A stretch of 64,000 nt of DNA from Novosphingobium sediminis. Its GTDB lineage: Bacteria > Pseudomonadota > Alphaproteobacteria > Sphingomonadales > Sphingomonadaceae. Positions 61,201 to 64,000 of this stretch are shown here, piece by piece. The position numbers were made by a program, and so were the translations under genes. Where the stretch lies: the NCBI RefSeq assembly GCF_007991615.1, contig NZ_BJYR01000013.1, forward strand, positions 124,001 to 188,000, given 5' to 3'. The first letter of the stretch is position 1. The number at the start of each line of letters is the position of its first letter. Below the pieces are notes generated by a model. It worked only from the letters and a program-made list of their open reading frames with translations. It was not told the origin of the DNA and did no database searches.

Positions 61201-64000
61201 TCAACGGCCAGTTCGCGGCGAACAGATACAACCTCCATCTCGGCGCTGGCGGGCAAACCGCGAATGGCAACGCGTTGGATGACAGCATCTTTGGCGGCAG
61301 CGGCAATGACACGATCAATGGCAACGGCGGCAACGACTTCATCGAAGCCTTTGGCGGTTCCAATACTTCGAACGGCGGGGCAGGCAACGACAGCGTGGTA
61401 TGGCATGCTGGCGATGCCGTGGTCGCTGGTGGGGCTGACACCGATACGCTGATCTCGCTGAGCGGCGGCAATTTCGATCTCAGCCAGGCGGATCAGAGCC
61501 TTGGCGACAGCGTAAACACCTCGGGCTTTGAAAACATCGACTTGGGGCAAGCGTACGACCCCAACACGGGTTACAGCAGCAGCAGCACCATCGGGGCCAC
61601 CGCGAAGGGCAGCAGCGGCGCCAACATCATCAACGGGTCTTTTTACGCCGACGTGCTCGACGGCAATGGTGGCGCGGACCAGATCTTCGGCAAAGACGGC
61701 GCCGATACGATTACCTATCGCGGCACCGAAGTAGAGGTAAACGGCTACTATCAGGGGACCACCTTCGACATAGTGCAGAACGACACGCTGGTTCTGGCAG
61801 CTGCGGCCACCGTCAACCTGAACAATTCGGACCAGACGTCGGGCGACACCGTTGTTGTTGGCGGCTTCCAGAACATTGATGCCTCGGCGCTTTCGGCCGG
61901 GGTGAGCCTCACAGGCGACATCTACGACAACCGCATCGTGGGCGGGTCCGGGGCGGATGCCATTGCCGGTAACGATGGCAGCGACTGGATCGATGGCGGG
62001 GCTGGTGCCGATACGGTTACCGGCGGCACCGGTAACGACACGATCACCTATCGCGGTACAGCCACCTCGATTGCTGGCGGTGCCGATACCGACACGCTGC
62101 GGGTGGTTGGTGCGGCGACGATCAACCTCAATAATGGCGACCAGACCAGCGGCGACACCGCTGTGGTCACCGGGTTCGAGAACGTGAACGGGTCTGCATC
62201 GTCCGTTTCGTTGTCCGCGATCGGGCGCAACGATGTCCGCAGTCTCCTGATTGGCGGCAGCGCGGCTGACACGCTGACTGCGGGCGTGTTCGGTGCAGAT
62301 ATCTTCGGCAATGGCGGAGCGGACACGCTGGTCGGTGGGGCCGGGGACGACTCGTTCTTTTTCCTGGCTGGCGACGTGGTGGCGGGCGAATCGATCAACG
62401 GCGGCGGCGGGACCGGAGACATGATCTCCGCCAGCGCTACGACCGACTTTTCGGTAGCCACGATTTCCAACGTCGAGGTGCTCAGCGCCGTCGCGACCAA
62501 TGCCAACGGCGATCTGATCCAGCAGAACGTGACCGTTACGCTCACCGGTGCGCAGGCGGCTGGCCTTACAACCATCTACGCGAACGGAAGCTACTACGGC
62601 AGCACCACCGAGACCTTTATCATCAATGTAGCCTCTGGCACGACTGCCGACCTGTCGGCTCTGGCAGTCAACAACTTCGACGGTACCGACACTCTTTCCA
62701 TCAACGGCGCCGGCGGGAACGAAACGATCACCGGACCCGCGTTCGCAACCGTGATTCACGGTAACGGTGGCAACGATACGATCAAGACGCCGACATCCTA
62801 CGGCTACTGGGCTGAGGGCACGCAGGTGTTTGGCGATGCCGGCAATGATCGCATCGATTATGGCTACCCGTTCCAGAATGTAACGCTCGATGGCGGAGCG
62901 GACAGCGACACGCTGGTCTACAACTATGCCTCCGGCTTTTACGACGTGATCGATCTCTCCTCAGCGACGGACCAGACCAGCGGCGACTCCGTCGTGGCCA
63001 AGAACTTCGAGAACATCGACTGGACCCTCAGCAACTACAGCTTGACCGTGACCGGAAGCAGCGCGGCGAACACCATTCTCGGCAGTCAGAGTGCAGACAC
63101 GATCGATGGCGGCGCGGGGCTGGATACGATCAACGGCCAGGGCGACGACGACCGGATCACCTATCGCAGCACAGCGAGCGTGATCAACGGCGGGGCGGAC
63201 TCCGATACGCTGAAAGTGCTCAGCGCGGTGACGATCAACCTCAACAATGGTGATCAGACCAGCGGTGACACAGTTGCGGTCAGCAACTTCGAGAACGTCG
63301 ATGCCTCGGGCTCGGCGGCTGCGGTAACTGCAAGCGGCCGCGCCGATTTGCGCAGCACCCTGATCGGTGGCAGCGCAGCGGATTCGCTCACTGCCGGTGC
63401 CTACGGCGCGTATATCTACGGCGGTGCAGGGGCAGATACTTTGCTCGGCAGCTCCGGATCTGACGATTTCTATATCAATGCTGGTGATTTTGCCGCGGGC
63501 GAAACCATCAACGGCCAGGGCAGCGGTGATTATGACGTGCTCTTTGTCCGCGCGAGCACGGACTTTACCGTTGGCACATTGACGAACCTCGAGTTTCTCA
63601 ATGCTTATGCAGCCGATGTGAATGGCACCGCGCTCGAGCAGGGCATGACTGTCACGCTCACCGGCGCGCAGGCAGCCGGGATCGGCGCTATCTACGCCAA
63701 CAGCGCCTATTCTGGCACCACGGCCGAGGCGTTCATCGTCAATGTGGCATCGGGCACCACGGTCGATCTTTCGGGCACTTCCTGGGGTTACTTCGATGGT
63801 CTGGATACCTTGTCCATCAATGGTGCCGCAGGGAACGAGACAATAACCGGGCCGTCGGCCATTGCTGCTGTGATCCACGGTAACGGAGGCAACGACACGC
63901 TGAAGGCGCCGTCCAGCGGCGGATACTGGGCCGACGGCATGCAAGTGTTCGGCGATGCCGGCAACGACCGCATCGACTATGGCTACCGCCTCTACAATAC
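58224..64000 (+). CDS. Giant repeat protein, RTX-like/calcium-binding type (cut by window edge)
   Basis: The first 1925 codons of an uninterrupted plus-strand frame that runs off the right edge. No signal peptide (start MAIFVGQAATNNTFNGTA). Part 1 (residues about 1-800) is eight tandem 109-110-residue units, each with LKGGAGADVFRF followed by DTVTGGAGSDTL, placed at residues 23, 133, 242, 351, 461, 570, 679 and 789. Part 2 (about 1000-1925) uses RTX-type nonapeptide-like runs (GGSGNDTINGNGGND) and larger units that restart at ITYR (residues 1163, 1274, 1645). The Gly/Asp pattern fits Ca-binding beta-rolls and Type I secretion; role likely adhesin, biofilm matrix or S-layer. Secretion genes are not in view. 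Only a weak SD precedes the ATG. Confidence 0.85.
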   Translation, partial: MAIFVGQAATNNTFNGTAVADTFQFAAADLDALDTVTGGGGSDQLQITTAGLLAATALAGVSGVGTVTLTAGTNSITFVNSNMVGVTGAKIIVNGASGADTIDGSGLTGANALDIRSGAGLDILKGGAGADVFRFAAADLAGDTVTGGAGSDILQINVAGVLGATALSGVSGVETITLAAGTNSVTLVNGNLTGLGGGRITVLGNTGADTIDGSGLTAGNAAIFIAGAGLDTVKGGAGTDAFRFAAADLAGDTIIGGASTDQLQLSTAGVLGATALSQMSGVEEIVLAAGTNSVTVVNGNLTGVSTGKITVFGASGADTVDGSGLTGTNAVDIRSGSGTDVLKGGAGADVFRFTVGEIDSTDTVTGGAGADTLAVTTAGVLSATALAGVSGIETISLTTGTNGVTLVDGNFTGLGGARINVLGTSGADTIDASGLTGTNAAIMISGSGLDVLKGGAGADIFRFTAADLASDTITGGAGTDQVLLTSAGVLGATALANMTQVEQILLATGTNSVTVVDGNLSGVAGSRITVFGANGADTIDGSGLTGANSIDFRSAAGLDVLKGGAGADVFRFAAADLAGDTISGGAGSDTLQMTSAGVLAANALANMTGVETIALVAGTNGVTVVNGNLTGVAGSRIIVQGSTGNDTIDGSGLTGANSVDIRSNAGSDVLKGGAGADFFRFAAADFGGDTVQGGAGSDTLQFTTAGTFAASLLASVTGIETVQLANGTNVFNLTDALVSSATATTVSVLGGTGDDLINGGDVITATNRLDISAGTGNDTVFGGSGADTFRFAATALDAGDTVNGGTGAVTDTLTITGAGTIDLSGNNIQQIEAVTTDNADHTILLDDFAVTNTQNQSISITSGTGVDTLNVSRVENAGNAVSVNLGDGSDTLIMSAYDPNIGIYAGPQAGNLSGTLGNGNDTLKVVSGFFTAPASLSGGTGTDTIEIDNYYGSAAVMSSAFTGFEIVNLVDTITGSGGYSIYFVANDTAGLTINGQFAANRYNLHLGAGGQTANGNALDDSIFGGSGNDTINGNGGNDFIEAFGGSNTSNGGAGNDSVVWHAGDAVVAGGADTDTLISLSGGNFDLSQADQSLGDSVNTSGFENIDLGQAYDPNTGYSSSSTIGATAKGSSGANIINGSFYADVLDGNGGADQIFGKDGADTITYRGTEVEVNGYYQGTTFDIVQNDTLVLAAAATVNLNNSDQTSGDTVVVGGFQNIDASALSAGVSLTGDIYDNRIVGGSGADAIAGNDGSDWIDGGAGADTVTGGTGNDTITYRGTATSIAGGADTDTLRVVGAATINLNNGDQTSGDTAVVTGFENVNGSASSVSLSAIGRNDVRSLLIGGSAADTLTAGVFGADIFGNGGADTLVGGAGDDSFFFLAGDVVAGESINGGGGTGDMISASATTDFSVATISNVEVLSAVATNANGDLIQQNVTVTLTGAQAAGLTTIYANGSYYGSTTETFIINVASGTTADLSALAVNNFDGTDTLSINGAGGNETITGPAFATVIHGNGGNDTIKTPTSYGYWAEGTQVFGDAGNDRIDYGYPFQNVTLDGGADSDTLVYNYASGFYDVIDLSSATDQTSGDSVVAKNFENIDWTLSNYSLTVTGSSAANTILGSQSADTIDGGAGLDTINGQGDDDRITYRSTASVINGGADSDTLKVLSAVTINLNNGDQTSGDTVAVSNFENVDASGSAAAVTASGRADLRSTLIGGSAADSLTAGAYGAYIYGGAGADTLLGSSGSDDFYINAGDFAAGETINGQGSGDYDVLFVRASTDFTVGTLTNLEFLNAYAADVNGTALEQGMTVTLTGAQAAGIGAIYANSAYSGTTAEAFIVNVASGTTVDLSGTSWGYFDGLDTLSINGAAGNETITGPSAIAAVIHGNGGNDTLKAPSSGGYWADGMQVFGDAGNDRIDYGYRLYN
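58290..60590 (+). repeat. Tandem 327-330-bp coding repeats, eight copies
   Basis: The codon for F of the VFRF motif falls at 58290, 58620, 58947, 59274, 59604, 59931, 60258 and 60588, giving spacings of 330, 327, 327, 330, 327, 327 and 330 bp. Copies share long nearly identical DNA stretches. Confidence 0.9.
62043..64000 (+). repeat. Higher-order coding repeat of about 1113 bp
   Basis: A unit beginning ITYR restarts at 62043 and 63156 (371 codons apart). The second copy follows the first almost segment by segment (NLNNGDQTSGDT, TLTGAQAAG, HGNGGNDT, GDAGNDRIDYG), with small indels, and is cut by the window edge. Confidence 0.88.

Noticed and set aside
58352..62759. Two very long minus-strand open frames (about 794 and 1350 residues) antisense to the giant repeat gene
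   Set aside because: They lack starts with ribosome sites, read as repetitive Ser/Pro/Ala/Val or Arg/Asp-rich sequence, and follow from the repeated Gly/Asp codon pattern of the plus-strand gene, which itself stays open for at least 1925 codons.

Overview
The window is a GC-rich chromosomal segment of an alphaproteobacterium, most likely a sphingomonad close to Novosphingobium or Sphingobium. Supporting signs are a MipZ-type cell-division ATPase, a 41-residue L36 lacking zinc cysteines, an adjacent tonB-exbB-exbD-exbD set, a carotenoid/lignostilbene oxygenase of the kind known from Novosphingobium, and intergenic palindromes of the kind common in sphingomonads. Genus assignment is inference. 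Nearly all genes are core or lineage-typical. No prophage, insertion sequence, integrase, CRISPR array, tRNA or rRNA was found.

Layout. 1-4.1 kb: secreted M28 peptidase (cut by the left edge), serine hydrolase, carotenoid oxygenase and a divergent TetR regulator with a clear palindromic operator. 4.2-6.3 kb: groES-groEL behind a CIRCE element. 6.3-7.7 kb: MATE exporter. 7.8-17.9 kb: rplJ-rplL on the minus strand, divergent from rpoB-rpoC on the plus strand. 18-22.6 kb: chemoreceptor, serine hydrolase, class II fructose bisphosphatase and a small exported protein. 22.7-25 kb: homoserine dehydrogenase and an exported protein of unknown function. 25.4-28.1 kb: TonB energising module. 28.2-33.2 kb: a minus-strand operon of mipZ, membrane J-domain protein, phosphomannomutase/phosphoglucomutase and DEXH helicase, divergent from panC. 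34-39.8 kb: M20 peptidase, ClC channel with CBS domains, SRAP protein, class II aldolase-like protein and an orphan 2Fe-2S subunit. 39.9-42.1 kb: TonB-dependent siderophore receptor with two Fur-box-like palindromes upstream. 42.3-44.8 kb: overlapping three-gene unit of two exported proteins (DUF4136-like) and a cytosolic-carboxypeptidase-like M14 enzyme. 44.9-54.9 kb: galE, rpmJ, HAD phosphatase, pgeF-pepN, Ste24-like M48 protease with an epimerase-like protein, EamA transporter with threonine aldolase, and a GNAT protein. 55-57.7 kb: fatty acid desaturase divergent from an XRE regulator plus a PhnD-like binding protein. 58.2-64 kb: the first 1925 codons of a giant repeat protein, cut by the right edge.

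How genes work together. The TonB/ExbB/ExbD module would energise receptors such as the Fur-type-controlled siderophore receptor 14 kb away. Many neighbours overlap by 1-8 nt (mipZ/J-domain, DUF4136 pair/M14, pepN/pgeF, M48/epimerase, aldolase/EamA, XRE/PhnD-like), which implies coupled translation.

The most unusual items are the giant plus-strand repeat protein (eight 109-110-residue units followed by longer 371-residue units) with an A/T-richer upstream region, the XRE/PhnD-like/desaturase locus with two perfect inverted repeats, the CCP-like M14 operon, and the inverted arrangement of rplJL against rpoBC with tandem hairpins in the rpoB leader. I did not find an obvious wholly new multi-gene system.
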